Of a stretch of 64,000 nt of DNA, positions 53,532 through 64,000 are shown in pieces. Each line of letters opens with the position of its first letter. Position 1 is the first letter of the stretch. The notes under the pieces were generated by a model. The model searched no databases, had not been told where the DNA came from, and saw only the letters and a list, made by a program, of their open reading frames with translations. A program made the translations under genes and the position numbers. Origin of the DNA: Letharia columbiana (taxonomy: Eukaryota > Ascomycota > Lecanoromycetes > Lecanorales > Parmeliaceae); NCBI RefSeq assembly GCF_014066305.1, contig NW_023501085.1, positions 62,001-126,000 of the forward strand. Reading direction: 5' to 3'.

Positions 53532-56500
53532 ATGCGCACTTCTTCAGGTATCACCTTTGTTTTGGCAGCATGTTGGCTCGTCGTAGTTGCAGTCGTCCCT
53601 GGCGGCACGATCGCGACGAATACTAAAGAAGTCACAGTTGAGGCAGGTGACACCTTCTGGATCATTGCCAGTAGATATGGTACAACTCCCGCCGCCATCG
53701 AAGCTGCTAACCCAGGGGTGAACCCAAGCGATCTGCAAATAGGCCAAGTCATTAACGTTCCTAACCAAGCGGCTATTTCTCAAGGCCTTGATACATCCAA
53801 TACAACCACCCAAAATTCTCTCATTGCCCTAGGCCTTGGGGCAGTTTCCTCATCATCCGGCGGCCAGGCCAGCGGTGCTTTGCTTACCTCTGGGCCTGCT
53901 AATACGATGTCAGATCCCGATGCACAGCCGGAGTCTACGACATCCACAAACCTGGCAGCTTCAGTGTCAGACCCAGAACCGTCGAAATCTGTACAAAATA
54001 CAGCTTCGACCACTTTGAAATCAGCATCAGGTCCTATGACTTCAGACGACTCTGGAGCAACAGCTGCGGCTTCAGTCTCGGTCACCCAGGGGCCGTCGGC
54101 TTTTGACACTAGCTCATTGGACCTAGCATCTAGCCTCATTCCTTCTCATCCCGCAATCCCGTCTACTCAACAGCCCACTATACTGTTCACTCCTATTACG
54201 CTATCTTCTTCCGTTGCCTCTCCTTCTGCTCCAGGCTCTTCTAACGAACCCTTAACTACGGCTCTCGGTGCTGCAGAATCGCCATCCTCGCAGAACATCC
54301 CTGAGTCTGCGCCAGCTGCGGGGTCAGCACCTCAAAGTCTGGCATCAAATGGGATACCAGAAACTGGTGGGATCTCGATAGCAAATGGAACACCGGTCTC
54401 CAATACTAACACCTTGCAAGCTTCGGCAACCCAGGTGCCATCATCAAATGAAATACCAGCATCTGATGGGACTTCGATATCCAACGGAGCACTTGCTTCA
54501 AGTACTGGTTCTTTGAAAGCTACGGCTTTAGCATCCCAAGTACAGTCTTCAAATGAAATCCCCTCCTCCAATGAGAACTCTTCAAATAAGACCCCATCCT
54601 CAAACAAATCCCCATCATCAGATGGGAACTCGGCATCCAACGGAGCACCGGCTTCAAACGCCGTCTCTTTGCAACCTTCCGCTTTAGCATCCCAGGTACA
54701 GTCTTCACATGAGACACCCTCACCAAATGAGATTTCGGTATCCAATGGAACACCGACTTCAAATTTGAACTCCTTGCAAGCCTCAGCTTCAGTATCTCAA
54801 GCACCATCATCTAATGAGGCCCTCCCATCAAACGAGACCCCTTCCTCGGATGAGACCCCATCACCGAGCGGGACATCATCTCCAAACGGTTCGTCAGTAT
54901 CGAACAAGGCACCGGCATCGAGTAACACAGAAGCTTCAACTGGGCCAAACCCGTCAAACAGTCCACCAACATCGAATGGCGTAATACAGTCAAGTAACGC
55001 AGAAGCGTCAAATGCGGTGCCAGCATCAACGGAGACACCAGCATCAAACGGCGCACTACAGTCAGGTAACGCAGAAGTGTCAAGTGACAGTACCAGCATC
55101 AGATAAGGCTCCATCATCAAACGACCCACCAACGTCAAACGGGGCACTAGCATCAAATAACGCAAAAGGGACGCCAACATCAAATGGAACACCGGCGTCA
55201 ACGGAGATACCGTTATCAAGTGGAACGCCAGATTCGAGTGGGACGTCTTTTCCAGGAGAATCCTTCCCGAGTCAAACACAGGCATCAAGTGAGACGTCAA
55301 TGTCGAGTGAAGATTCTACGACAAGTGAGAACCCACTTTCTAACAGTATTGCTGCCCAAGAGACTTCTCCGTCAACGACGTCAGTGGAATCCAGCTCTTC
55401 CAATAGGCAGCAGCTCTTCTATGCCCACTTCGGCATCGCTGATGGATAGCTCAGTGCTCAGCAGTCTGTCTTCCGTCACCTCTTCCCTGACATCTGAGGC
55501 GTCGTCAAACTCTGGATCAATATCATCGTCATCAGATTCATCAATCTCTGGGACCTCAAGCTCTGGATCAACATCGTCGATGTTAGCTTCATCGACTTCT
55601 GCATCTTCCCAAATGGCGTCGACACATGTGTCCCAAGAGCCCACCACATCATCGCAGATAGTATCTAACTCTGGCAACACATCTCCAGGGCTCACGTCTT
55701 CCGTTTCACCAACTCAGCAAACAGCGCCTTCGACAACCGTTTCCAGTGCCAGTCCGACATCATCTCACGACCTAGCATATCTAGGATTTCTTGGGGCTCC
55801 ACTCGCGGCTGGAATTCCTTATGCGGTCAAAAAAGTGATCGATAATTGGAAAACTCCGAAATTCAATCTCCCAAAAATCAGACTTCCGAGTGTTAAGATT
55901 CCAAATTTCAAGCTTCCAAGTTTCAAGACTACTCCAGGAGAGGACGGGCCGAGAAGATTTAAGCCTTCAGATATCAAAACCCCACACAGGGTGGACCCTA
56001 CGGATGAGAACCCTTCAGAAGACAAACCCCCAGGGCAGTCTCCAGATGAATCCCCAGAAGAGACTCCAGAGGACAAGGTTCCGGATGCCAAGACCCCAGA
56101 AGATCCTCCACGACCTCCCTCACCCATGGATGGTAAGCCTTTCACTGATGACGGACCCCCATCCCCCATGGAGAAAGATCCGCCCGCAAGATTTCCTCGC
56201 CCTAAACAACCACCTAAAGGTCTGAGGCCCTTGAATGAGATTAGCGGAGGTAAAGCTCAGTTTGAACAGGGAATGGAAGACCCCAATTTCTTCAAACCAG
56301 ACCCCACAGACGCAGAGCCGGGAACCACGGGAGGAGATGCAGAATCAGCGGGAAAGAATGGGGACTCAGCGGGAGAAGATGCAGATACAACTGGAGAAGA
56401 TGGGGACTCAGCGGGAGAAGATGCAGATACAACTGGAGAAGATGGGGACTCAGCGGGAGAAGATGCAGGTACAACTGGAGAAGATGGGGACTCAGCGGGA

Positions 56501-58755
56501 GAAGATGCAGGTACCTGGAGAAGATGGGACCAGGGAGACAGGAAAAGATGCAGAGACTCCCAAACAACCACCTCAAGCCCCTAAAGGTCTGAGGCCCTTG
56601 AATGAGATTAGCGGAGGTAAAGCTCATTTTGAACAGGGGATGGAAGACCCCAATTTCTTCAAACCAGACCCTGCCGACGTTAAGCCAGGAATAACAGGAG
56701 GAGATGCAGAATCAACAGGAGAGAATGGGGAACCAGCAGGAGATGCAGAAACAGCAGGAGAAGATGCGGGAACAACTGGAAAGGATGCAGAGACAGCAGG
56801 AGAAGCTGCTGAGACAATTGGTGAACTTGGTCTGGATGCTGCCGGAGGACGAGCAGCTCTGGGGAAAGACGCCGGTAAAGCTTTTGCCCAGGTCGCCAAA
56901 AAGCCTATCAAACAAGGAGTGACGGACGCAAGTGGTGCTCTTACAGGTGCAGCCAAGAATGTCGCGTCGAGCGTTGCAAGTAAAGTTGGAAGCACACTCA
57001 AGAAGCTATTTGGGCATCCAGGTGGAGGCGGTTCAGATGCAGGATCGTGTCATTCAAGATCCTTGAATAAGAGAGGGTGCAGTAGCAGCGATGGGAACAG
57101 CAACAACAAGGGTACCAGTAACAGCAACAACAATGTCAACGGAGCAGCTGCAGCCGGTGCTGGTGTCGGTGCAGCAGTAGGCGCTGCCGCTAATGCTGCT
57201 GCCAATGCTGCCTCGGGAGCCGAGCCCGAATCAACAGCGGAGTCCATGACTGCGACGTCCAGCCTCGAGGACCCTCAAACACTCCCTGGGACGAGCTCTC
57301 AAAGCCCTACCAGTACTCTTCCAACTACATATAGGATTTCTTCTACAACATCCAATGATCTCACTTCCTCCACAAGTTCTACTACAGCCACATCAATGAA
57401 AGAAAGCTCCATCGCTTCATCTGAAACAACTGAAGCTACCGCATCCTCAAAAGTTACTACTACGGCGACATCGACGAAAGAAAGTTCGGCCACTTCATCT
57501 GAAACAACATCTGAAATTTCAACATCCGTAAAAATCGCTACCTCTGTAGCGATGACATCCAGGAAAGAAAGTTCCAGTGGCATCAATTCCTTAACATCAA
57601 CGTTCAAAAATACGGCCTCCTCAGATCCCATAACCTCTGTGACAGCAGAGTCTAGGCTTTCCATCTCTATGAGTTCGACTACAGACTCCATAACATCAGA
57701 GATATCCTCTACAGCAAAAGCTACCATGTCGACTACATCGGCCGCCTCCATCGCAACGACACCTAAGATCTCACCGACAACGACTCAAGCTTTGACCTCC
57801 CCAACATCCATCGCCTCCACATTAATAACTTCATCTAGACATGCAACCTCCAAAATAACGACATCTAAAATCTCTACTACAGCAAGCTCAGGAGCTACGA
57901 CGTCATTATCTTCTACAACAAGTTTGAAAGCTACGATTTCCTCGACATCGGGAATATCCACATCTTCCATGATGAGTACTGAAGCGACGACCTTCTCGCC
58001 ATCAAACACATTTATATCCTCAATCATAAGTTCTAAATCTACGAGTCTCTCATCATCAAACAGCCTCTTTGCCTCAACAAGTCCCAAAGCTACAACCTCC
58101 ACATTTTCAAGTCCTACAACGTCTACACCCTCAACAACAACATCTGAACCCCCACCTTCTACAACGTCCATACCATCTCCTTCACAAACGATGACAACCT
58201 TGAAGACCGTAATCTCAAGTACTACTACGTCTGCGAAACCTTTTTCAACGCCGCCACCACCACCACCCACGACGACTTCATCCCCACCGCCACCACCCAA
58301 GACATCTTCAACGCCGCCACCACCACCCACGACAACTTCATCCCCACCACCACCACCCAAGACAATCTTCAACACGCCGCCACCACCACCCACGACAACT
58401 TCATCCCCACCACCACCCCCGAAGACATCTTCAACCGCCACCACCCAAAACAATCTTCAACCCCACCACCACCACCGAAAACAACTTCATCCCCGCCACC
58501 ACCCCAACAACAACTTCAACCCCACCACCACCACCGAAAACAACTTCATCCCCGCCACCACCGCCAACAACAACTTCAACCCCACCACCACCACCGAAAA
58601 CAACTTCACCGACCCCAACGAAGGCGAGACCGACAACAACAACGGTGGTGCTGGTGACCCCAGCTGCCACAACGGAGCCTGTCTTCCGAATGGGCTCAGC
58701 GTCCCCAGGCAAACCCGAGTTAGGACCAAGCATGGCTGGCGAGCCAATTCCATGA
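53532..58755 (+). CDS. LysM-domain secreted mucin-like protein (frame broken at least four times)
   Basis: ATG at 53532. A signal peptide (GITFVLAACWLVVVAVVPGG) is followed at once by one LysM domain (VEAGDTFWIIASRYGTTPAA, then ANPGVNPSDLQIGQVINVP). LysM binds chitin or peptidoglycan. About 1700 more residues follow. There is a Ser/Thr/Asn/Pro-rich mucin-like stretch with SSNETPS-type repeats, a possible membrane segment (LAYLGFLGAPLAAGIPYAV), and a Lys/Pro stretch (NLPKIRLPSVKIPNFKLPS). Next come a duplicated block (GLRPLNEISGGKA), an acidic 14-residue tandem repeat, an Ala-rich region, more Ser/Thr-rich sequence and PPPPP-TTTSS repeats. The frame steps by +1 near 55085, 55400, 56510 and 58436. 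The 56510 break is a 2-base loss inside a repeat. A continuous protein would end MAGEPIP at 58755; staying in the third frame ends at 58877. It is likely a wall-associated or secreted chitin-binding protein. Confidence 0.65.
56213..56680 (+). repeat. direct repeat of a 90-100 bp coding block
   Basis: The block beginning cctaaaggtctgaggccctt occurs at 56213 and again at 56579, 366 bp apart. Both copies encode GLRPLNEISGGKA followed by GMEDPNFFKPDP. The space between is filled by the 42-bp repeat. Confidence 0.85.
56364..56518 (+). repeat. 42-bp tandem repeat, about four copies
   Basis: The unit is 14 codons (GDSAGEDADTTGED) with near-identical copies. The last is shortened by two bases (ggtacctgg instead of ggtacaactgg), which moves the reading frame. 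Confidence 0.85.
58240..58615 (+). repeat. CCA-rich proline/threonine repeats
   Basis: Imperfect repeats of ccaccaccaccacccacgac and cccaagacatcttcaacgcc, encoding PPPPP alternating with TTTSS or KTSST. From 58436 the same repeat continues one frame over. Confidence 0.8.
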
Positions 58756-59500
58756 TGGGTGAGCGCATCTCCGCAGGGAAGTTTGGGGAACTATTTGGGG
58801 GATTGTTTTGGGATTTTCAAGGTTTGACTTTCTTCTTCTCCTTTGATCAATGTTTAATTTATTATATTATTTCTTAATGTATTATAATCATATTAAAGAC
58901 ATTCTAAAATTAAGGCATGCTAAGTTCACTATCGTTAAGAACTGCACGCAGTTTGTGGCATGGTGAGATTAACTTACATCAATAGAGAGGGTGTATGAAA
59001 TAAATGAATCACTAGCTCACCAAGGACGCAGCCGCTCACACCTAAGATCCGAAATGGATCCGACGCTGTTTGTTCACCAGGACATGAAGTCTTAGCCAAC
59101 TCAAACCGGTCCGGATCGATTGGACAGATCAAGGCGTTCACAAATTCTTCCTCCCTCATGCTATCGTCAGTGTCTGTTCGATAATTCAGAAGAAACCGTA
59201 TTGAGTGAGAATATCTCGCCCCGTGCAATCGCAGCATCTGCGGACTTTTTTTTTCCTCACGGGGAGTAATTGGAAACGTACTGTTTTAATTTCTGAATTC
59301 AAGACAGAATGGTAATCACTACAAGACTCGGCAACAAGAACAAGAGAAATCTGCAACCAACGTGCCATCCCAATGCCAGTAACTCCAACATTCCGCGACC
59401 GAAGTATCAAAGTCAACGCACTCCCTCCTCACCATCCCATTACCAAACAAATCAATTCAATCCACCTCCACCAACCACCCCCACCCACCCATCCCCCAAC
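58756..59500. other. intergenic region; one weak minus-strand ORF
   Basis: About 745 bp between convergent genes. A minus-strand ATG ORF at 58974-59237 (SMREEEFVNALICPIDPDRF) looks mildly coding but has no family, signal or intron support. Otherwise only AT-rich 3' flanks are seen. Confidence 0.3.
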
Positions 59501-59946
59501 CTACGACCGCGTAAGATTATAGCACGTCGCCCCCCCAACCGGCAAACAAAACCCCGCCCCCCCATCCCCCGCCGTCAGATTCCCGACCGGCACCGCGCAC
59601 GCATCTCTGCTCGTGTTCGTCGAGGAGTAAAACGTCAGACGTTCCGAGCCCGTGAGGTTGCGGGTCATGACGAAGGCCCAGAAGGGGAGCTGGGGGCTGG
59701 GCCGGTCGTAGCTGAGGGGGAGGACGTTGAGGAGGGTGGTGTCGGAGGCGTTGAGGGTGGTGCAGTCGGGGTCGGCGTAGGTGGCGAGGGTGAGGGCCGG
59801 GTTGGCGGTGCCGCCGGGGAGGGAGAGGGCGGCGAGGGAGGAGGCGGAGGGGGGGAGGTGGAGGTGGCGGTGGTGTTGGGGGGGGGGTGGAGGTGGTGAG
59901 GGTGAGGGCGGTGGAGAGGGTGAGGAGGGTGGTGAGGGGGGTGCAT
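59501..59946 (-). CDS. small secreted protein with four cysteines, about 147 aa (two frameshifts)
   Basis: The C-terminal two thirds are open and clearly coding: YADPDCTTLNASDTTLLNVL, QLPFWAFVMTRNLTGSERLT, DACAVPVGNLTAG, GFCLPVGGATCYNLTRS, with stop at 59501. There are four Cys and three Asn-x-Ser/Thr sites. The ATG at 59946 lies in another frame. Dropping one C from the run just after the ATG gives a signal peptide (MHPLTTLLTLSTALTLTTS). Dropping one from a second C run near 59856 joins it to the body. The length 446 minus 2 gives 148 codons exactly. The protein is probably secreted. It could be an effector-like or wall protein; I recognise no family. Confidence 0.6.
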
Positions 59947-60670
59947 GGTTTGAAGGCGGGTTGGTTTTGGGATGTTGGTGGTGAGGTTGGTTGGAGGGGA
60001 TGGGTTTCGATGGGGGGTTATTTGTGGGTTGGGTTCGAGATATACGTAGGTGATGAAAGTTGCGGGAGGCTGGTTGAAAAGTAGAGTGGAGAGTGGGTAT
60101 TTTGATAAAGACTGCCAGGCTGGGAAAAGTTCCTTTGAGAATCTTTATGGAAATAGATTTAGTCTTTCGGCGTCTTTCCGGGCGTGTGCTTTGTCAACAT
60201 ATCTATTGCGAGTCGGTTTCTTTTGAGCGGAGCAAAGCAGCCTTGTCTCGGGCCCTTGGTTCTAAATTTACTGTCAACAACAAAGAACACTTTGCGCAAG
60301 ACAAGAAATCTGAGTTCCCTAGCTTTCAGCTGCGACAAAGAGGTCTTTGATCGATGAGACAATCCTTTACAAACTCTCAACTCATGTGATATCTAATTAT
60401 GGAACAGACTTCGATTGACTTGTGCGTACATTTCGAAGGCTTCGCATATGTTTTGAGTTGTTGCGTCGCACTGCTGCGACTCATGCCCAATTTTGCTGAA
60501 CTTTCCTATGTAGTGCGAGTCGAAAGGCTTTTCAACCAGAATGCTTTTTCCTGTAAGAGATCCTCGTTATGCATCAAACCATCAACAGCGGGTTGAAGTT
60601 AGCCGTACACCGTACACCGCCGAGTCTTCGAAAACGCATGTAGAGACTTACATGACGTGGCAAAATAGGC
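59947..60670. other. intergenic region between divergent genes
   Basis: About 720 bp. The half near 59947-60000 is G/T-rich. No gene is seen. Confidence 0.4.
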
Positions 60671-61138
60671 ATGAATCGTATTTTCATTGGTCTCCGAAGT
60701 CTGTTCTCCTGTGGCCGCGTAGTCCGAAGGGCGTCTGCAGATATCAAGCACGTATACCAACCAGCCCAATACAGCACCGTTGAACCACGTCCTCCCTCCA
60801 AGCCAACATCTCCAGCGCACGCCGCCCCAGCGCCCTTCTCGTCTACGCCTCCCGTCCGGCACAATGCGCAACCGACGCCGGCTCGCGAGTAGGATCGGAC
60901 TCGGGTACGTACGTTCTGTCTGGGCCAAAATGGAAGAACTGGCCCTTGCGATCTCTGCGGCCGATACGGAGCCGTGGGTTATCACTTGGCAGATCATGAC
61001 GGAACTGATGAGGTACTGTTTTGTTGAGAAGGGGGTTTGCTACGCGCTTGGAGGGGATTTGTGGGGCAAAGAGGGGGGATGTTTTCAGAGCGGTTGTTGA
61101 TGTGCGAATTTTGCAGGTGGGGGAGGGTGGTTAGCTGA
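60671..61138 (+). CDS. putative mitochondrial-targeted small protein (one frameshift)
   Basis: ATG at 60671 opens an Arg-rich, acid-free leader (MNRIFIGLRSLFSCGRVVRR) resembling a mitochondrial presequence. A Pro/Ala-rich linker is next. One base shift near 60885 leads to SRIGLGYVRSVWAKMEELAL and AADTEPWVITWQIMTELM. An intron (about 61015-61116, gtactg..ttgcag) would then give a short end (RWGRVVS). No family is recognised. The model depends on one assumed indel and one intron, so it is tentative. Confidence 0.35.
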
Positions 61139-61334
61139 GCATTTTAGCGACGGGTTTGCGACGGCTTCATCATCAACCGGTTTCTCGGGAAGGAAGGAAG
61201 GAATAGAGGAAGGAATAACTTGCTTGCGTCTTTTGAACCTTCGGTTCTCCATTCTACTTAATTGCTGCAAGCATGAAATCTCATAAGGAGACAACATCGT
61301 CTACCAAGTGGAGAGACTCCCACTGATACACTGC

Positions 61335-62194
61335 TCACTCGGGCTGAGAGCCAGATGGAGCTGTCTCTCGGAGCGGAAAGACCTTCGGCAAGATGTCATG
61401 AATGACCTCATCCCCGTAAAAGTCCGCGGTGTCTATGGTAGCAATACGGCTGTTCCACACCTCGATCAGCTTCTGGAGATCTCCAGCATTCCCTTTGTCT
61501 TGCATTTTCTCTATAACATGCTCCAAATATGTAGGGATATCGGCCACGATGAATTTATGACCCGATGGATTTGACTCGATGGATGGTGTGACGAGTGCGT
61601 ACCTCAGTCTCTTAATCGCTCGGAATGGCAGGTTCTGGTTCTTGCCTTTGTCCTCGAATGGGTCTTCAGGTCCCAGAAGCAAGGCCATCGCCCTTTCCAT
61701 GGACTGCTCCCCGCCTTTTGGCTGCTCTAGCGGATTGTCGTCCTCACTGCCAGAGTCTGCTCCGGCAGACTCCGCCCCGTTGGCATTCGTCAAGATAACG
61801 CTGACTTGGAGCATCAAAGGCCTCATGAATCAAGACAATAGCCCATCGACCAGGTTCGAGGTGCGCATGAGCATCACTTGAATGGATGCGCTCACGGGTA
61901 CTGTCCAGGTAAAGCCTTTTTGCCAAGGTCCCAATACCAAACCCTTTGCCACCACCCACGGGGCCAACCCCTAAGTCATTGCCACCCGGAATGGATGATG
62001 CCATAGCAAAGGAGAAAGCTGCACCCCTCGAAAACCGCTCGGGGTAGTATAGCTCTGAAGAAGAACCCCAGTTCAACAGGCGCAAGAGGCCGGCGACGGT
62101 CTTGAATGTGGGAAGCGGCATGTCCAAAGGGTACCTCTTGTATCTCAGACCAGACCCAGAGCAGCCAACCTTCGGCTGCCTCAAACTTTTCCAA
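61335..62194 (-). CDS. hypothetical protein, about 285 aa (two frameshifts)
   Basis: ATG at 62194 (MEKFEAAEGWLLWVWSEIQ). One extra base leads to MPLPTFKTVAGLLRLLNWGS, FSRGAAFSFAMASSIPGGND and a Gly-rich loop, GVGPVGGGKGFGIGTLAKRL. A second extra base near 61800-61815 leads to VSVILTNANGAESAGADSGS and the C-terminus (KVFPLRETAPSGSQPE), with stop at 61335. The length 860 minus 2 gives 286 codons exactly. The GPVGGGKGFG loop resembles a nucleotide-binding loop but lacks the Ser/Thr of a true Walker A motif. Function is unknown. It abuts the AT-rich retroelement. Confidence 0.5.
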
Positions 62195-62579
62195 TCAAAT
62201 AGTCCACTATCTAGACGATTGTCTTTGTCGCTTAAATAGCTATATCCCTATAATTTAAATCATAGCGACGGCGAGGTGGCAATAGCGAGACGATCGTTAT
62301 GATCTATAGTGTATTGGCCTTTATGGCCTAAAGCATATTTGCTACTCCCTGAAATAATAACTTTAAACTTTTTCTCGTAGACACTTTTAGTGTCCGATTG
62401 TGGTATTGAGCTAAATCTCGTGTAGTAGACCTGCGGATGCAGGTAATAGGGGTATTAATGTGGGGCAATAGCCCGGGAAGGTGCTTGAAGTAATGGTGTG
62501 GGGTGCTGAGAGGTGGTGTGATGGATTCGTGGTTTTGGCGCATTGCGGAACGGTTGTTGCTGGTTAGGGGAAGGAGGAG
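62195..62579. other. AT-rich flank of the retroelement
   Basis: 385 bp of AT-rich sequence between the hypothetical gene and the gag remnant. It may include an LTR or untranslated part of the element, but no second LTR copy lies in the window to test this. Confidence 0.4.
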
Positions 62580-63715
62580 AAATTTATTACTACTGCTGTA
62601 GGCAAGGTCTATACCGTTATTGCTTCTTTATAGCCTTCTCTACAGCCTTTTCCTTGGCTATAATAACCTTTGCCTCTTTAAACGATAATGCCTTTGAGGT
62701 TATATATGCCTTAGTCTGATTAAGCCGATGACCATAGCTAAGGTATTTAAAATATCGACCTTCTTTCTTTAGCTAATCCTTTAGCTGTTCCGAATAGAGT
62801 AATGAGTTTAATTTGAACTCCTATTTATTAATCTCTTTCACATTTATATACATAGCTTTTAATTAACGAAGGTCTTAATTAGTCTTTTATAAATACTTAA
62901 TAACTAAGCGAAAGAAAGATAATAAGATATCGGCGATTCGTAATCGAAGCTTAAGAGTAATGAGTCTTCGTAGTATAGCGATCTTATGACTTTCGCTATA
63001 GTTTAATAGCGTAATAATAGCTGAAAATCGAGTATAGAACTCGTTAAATGCCTTCTTCTTTTTTATAATAAACGCCGGGTTATAAAGTAGAGTATTATTC
63101 TTTATTAGCTTATCGTAATCATTAAACATATTATAAAGCTCTAAAATTATCTCTTTTATAATATTATAGAGATTCTCGCTTAGTAAATCTACTCGTATCT
63201 TAAGTATATCGAATATAATTAACTTATAGTAGTCTCGAATATAGTTTATTTTATCTTTTCACTGGGAAATAATATAGCACTTTGCCGAAACTTGAAGTTT
63301 AGATGGAATCGCCACTCGTCCTACTTCTCTTTTTTATCATAGAAGTAAGGCACATTAGAGTATTTCTTATTATTCTCGATAATAAGGATAGTAGGGATAG
63401 GCGTCCCAGTCTTGATAACTTTTAATTTGATTGGTTGTTTATTTATATCGAAATCCAGAGGCTTTGTTGAAGTAACCGTTTCTTCTTTAATAGTTAAGGC
63501 CTGAATTTTGGCTTATAATTCCGTGTTCGTAGTAGTGAGAGTCTTTATATTGGAACGATGAAGGTCCCGTGACTCTCGAAGTCGTGTTACGGTTGTGTTG
63601 AGATTCTGAATAGTAGTGTTAAGGTCACGAATCTGGGTTTAATAATGCTGAATCGTTAATGATGATTTAGGACGGGTTTCTTCTTAATCTGAGTCTATAA
63701 CGGATTAGGTGGAGA
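62580..63715 (-). mobile_element. LTR-retrotransposon gag remnant with RIP-like mutations
   Basis: The minus strand reads as a degraded gag-type polyprotein. There is a coiled-coil start (TQIRDLNTTIQNLNTTVTRL), then TNTEL-stop-AKIQALTIK, a linker, NVPYFYDKKEK-stop-DEWRFHLNFKFRQSA, LYNMFNDYDKLIKNNTLLYN, AFNEFYTRFSAIITLLNYSE, and a Lys-rich end (AKVIIAKEKAVEKAIKKQ). In-frame stops sit where CAA or TGG codons are expected (TAA and TAG), the C-to-T / G-to-A pattern left by repeat-induced point mutation. The region is very AT-rich compared with the rest. No protease, reverse transcriptase or integrase is present in the window. Confidence 0.8.
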
Positions 63716-64000
63716 TCTCTCCACTGATGTAGGCAGGTAACAGGTAAGGTAAGCGAGAGATAGTCGAAATATCTCCCCGCAGAGGCAGGGTAGGCAGGCA
63801 GGCAGGGAATCGTCCGAATATCTTCTCCACAACAAGGCGATTGAGTAGTCGATATTCGAGAGATCCCCGTAGAGGCAGGGCAGGCAGGCAGGCAGGCAGG
63901 TAGGCAGGCAGGGAATCGTTCGGATATCTCCTCCACAACAAGGCGATTGAGTAGTCGATATTCGAGAGATCTCCGCAGGGCAGGGCGGCAGGCAGGCAGG
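63700..64000. repeat. tandem repeat array with (GGCA)n cores, running off the window
   Basis: A unit of about 100-106 bp (for example the copies beginning gaatcgtccgaatatctt at 63807 and gaatcgttcggatatctc at 63913). Each contains acaacaaggcgattgagtag, tcgatattcgagagatc and a variable ggcaggcaggca stretch. At least two full copies and partial copies at both ends are seen. Unit length varies with the tetranucleotide count. Confidence 0.9.

Noticed and set aside
55012..55449. Separate Ser-rich gene starting at 55012
   Set aside because: It has the same SSN/PAS repeats as the frame ending at 55106 and starts mid-repeat, so it is the continuation of the LysM gene.
57785..58453. Minus-strand 222-codon Val/Gly-rich ORF
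   Set aside because: Mirror image of the Thr/Ser/Pro repeats of the LysM gene.
61870..62184. GPVGGGKGFG as a Walker A ATP-binding site
   Set aside because: It lacks the Ser/Thr after Gly-Lys required by the P-loop and no Walker B follows.
63768..64000. CRISPR-like array at the window end
   Set aside because: The repeats are tandem with tetranucleotide cores and no unique spacers, in a eukaryotic genome.

Overview
The window reads as nuclear DNA of a filamentous ascomycete (Pezizomycotina). Introns are short (about 45-120 nt, GT..AG). The gene content fits: a fungal alpha-tubulin, an Ede1-type EH/UBA endocytic scaffold, a NACHT-type fungal NOD-like receptor, a LaeA/UMTA-like methyltransferase, a Zn2Cys6 regulator, several fungal F-box-like genes, a LysM secreted protein and an AT-rich retroelement with RIP-like stop codons. 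I cannot fix the order from sequence alone.

Layout. 0-10 kb is a conserved block: a possible small secreted ORF, an F-box-like gene, a PGA1-like GPI-mannosyltransferase cofactor, alpha-tubulin and the EDE1 homologue. 10.7-14.7 kb holds a decayed or mis-sequenced esterase-NACHT receptor. 15-27 kb is a lineage-specific stretch: a WW/Gln-rich protein, two Gln/Tyr-rich proteins with SAP-like C-termini, a dead F-box-like gene and an F-box/TPR gene. 28-34 kb has a four-repeat Myb/SANT protein, small hypotheticals, a C2H2-finger protein and a broken Cys-rich membrane protein. 35-46 kb has a second WW protein, a phytanoyl-CoA dioxygenase-like enzyme, the methyltransferase and a 915-residue F-box protein. 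46.5-47.2 kb is a non-autonomous TIR transposon with a 10-bp target-site duplication. 47-50 kb is a divergent Zn2Cys6 regulator / short-chain dehydrogenase pair. 51-60 kb carries a glycine-zipper protein, a very long LysM-mucin locus and a small 4-Cys secreted protein. 60-62 kb has two small genes. The last 1.8 kb is a RIP-like gag remnant followed by a tandem repeat array.

A pattern runs across the window. At least nine otherwise complete genes are broken by single-base indels, nearly all net +1. In five of them, removing one or two bases leaves a length that divides exactly by three. This points to uncorrected insertion errors in the assembly, or less likely to real slippage. It hides several genes from simple ORF calling. 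I reconstructed gene boundaries with these breaks noted.

Functional themes are housekeeping cytoskeleton, endocytosis and GPI-anchor genes in the first 10 kb, then accessory genes for non-self recognition, secreted or cell-wall functions, chromatin/transcription and secondary-metabolism-type regulation.
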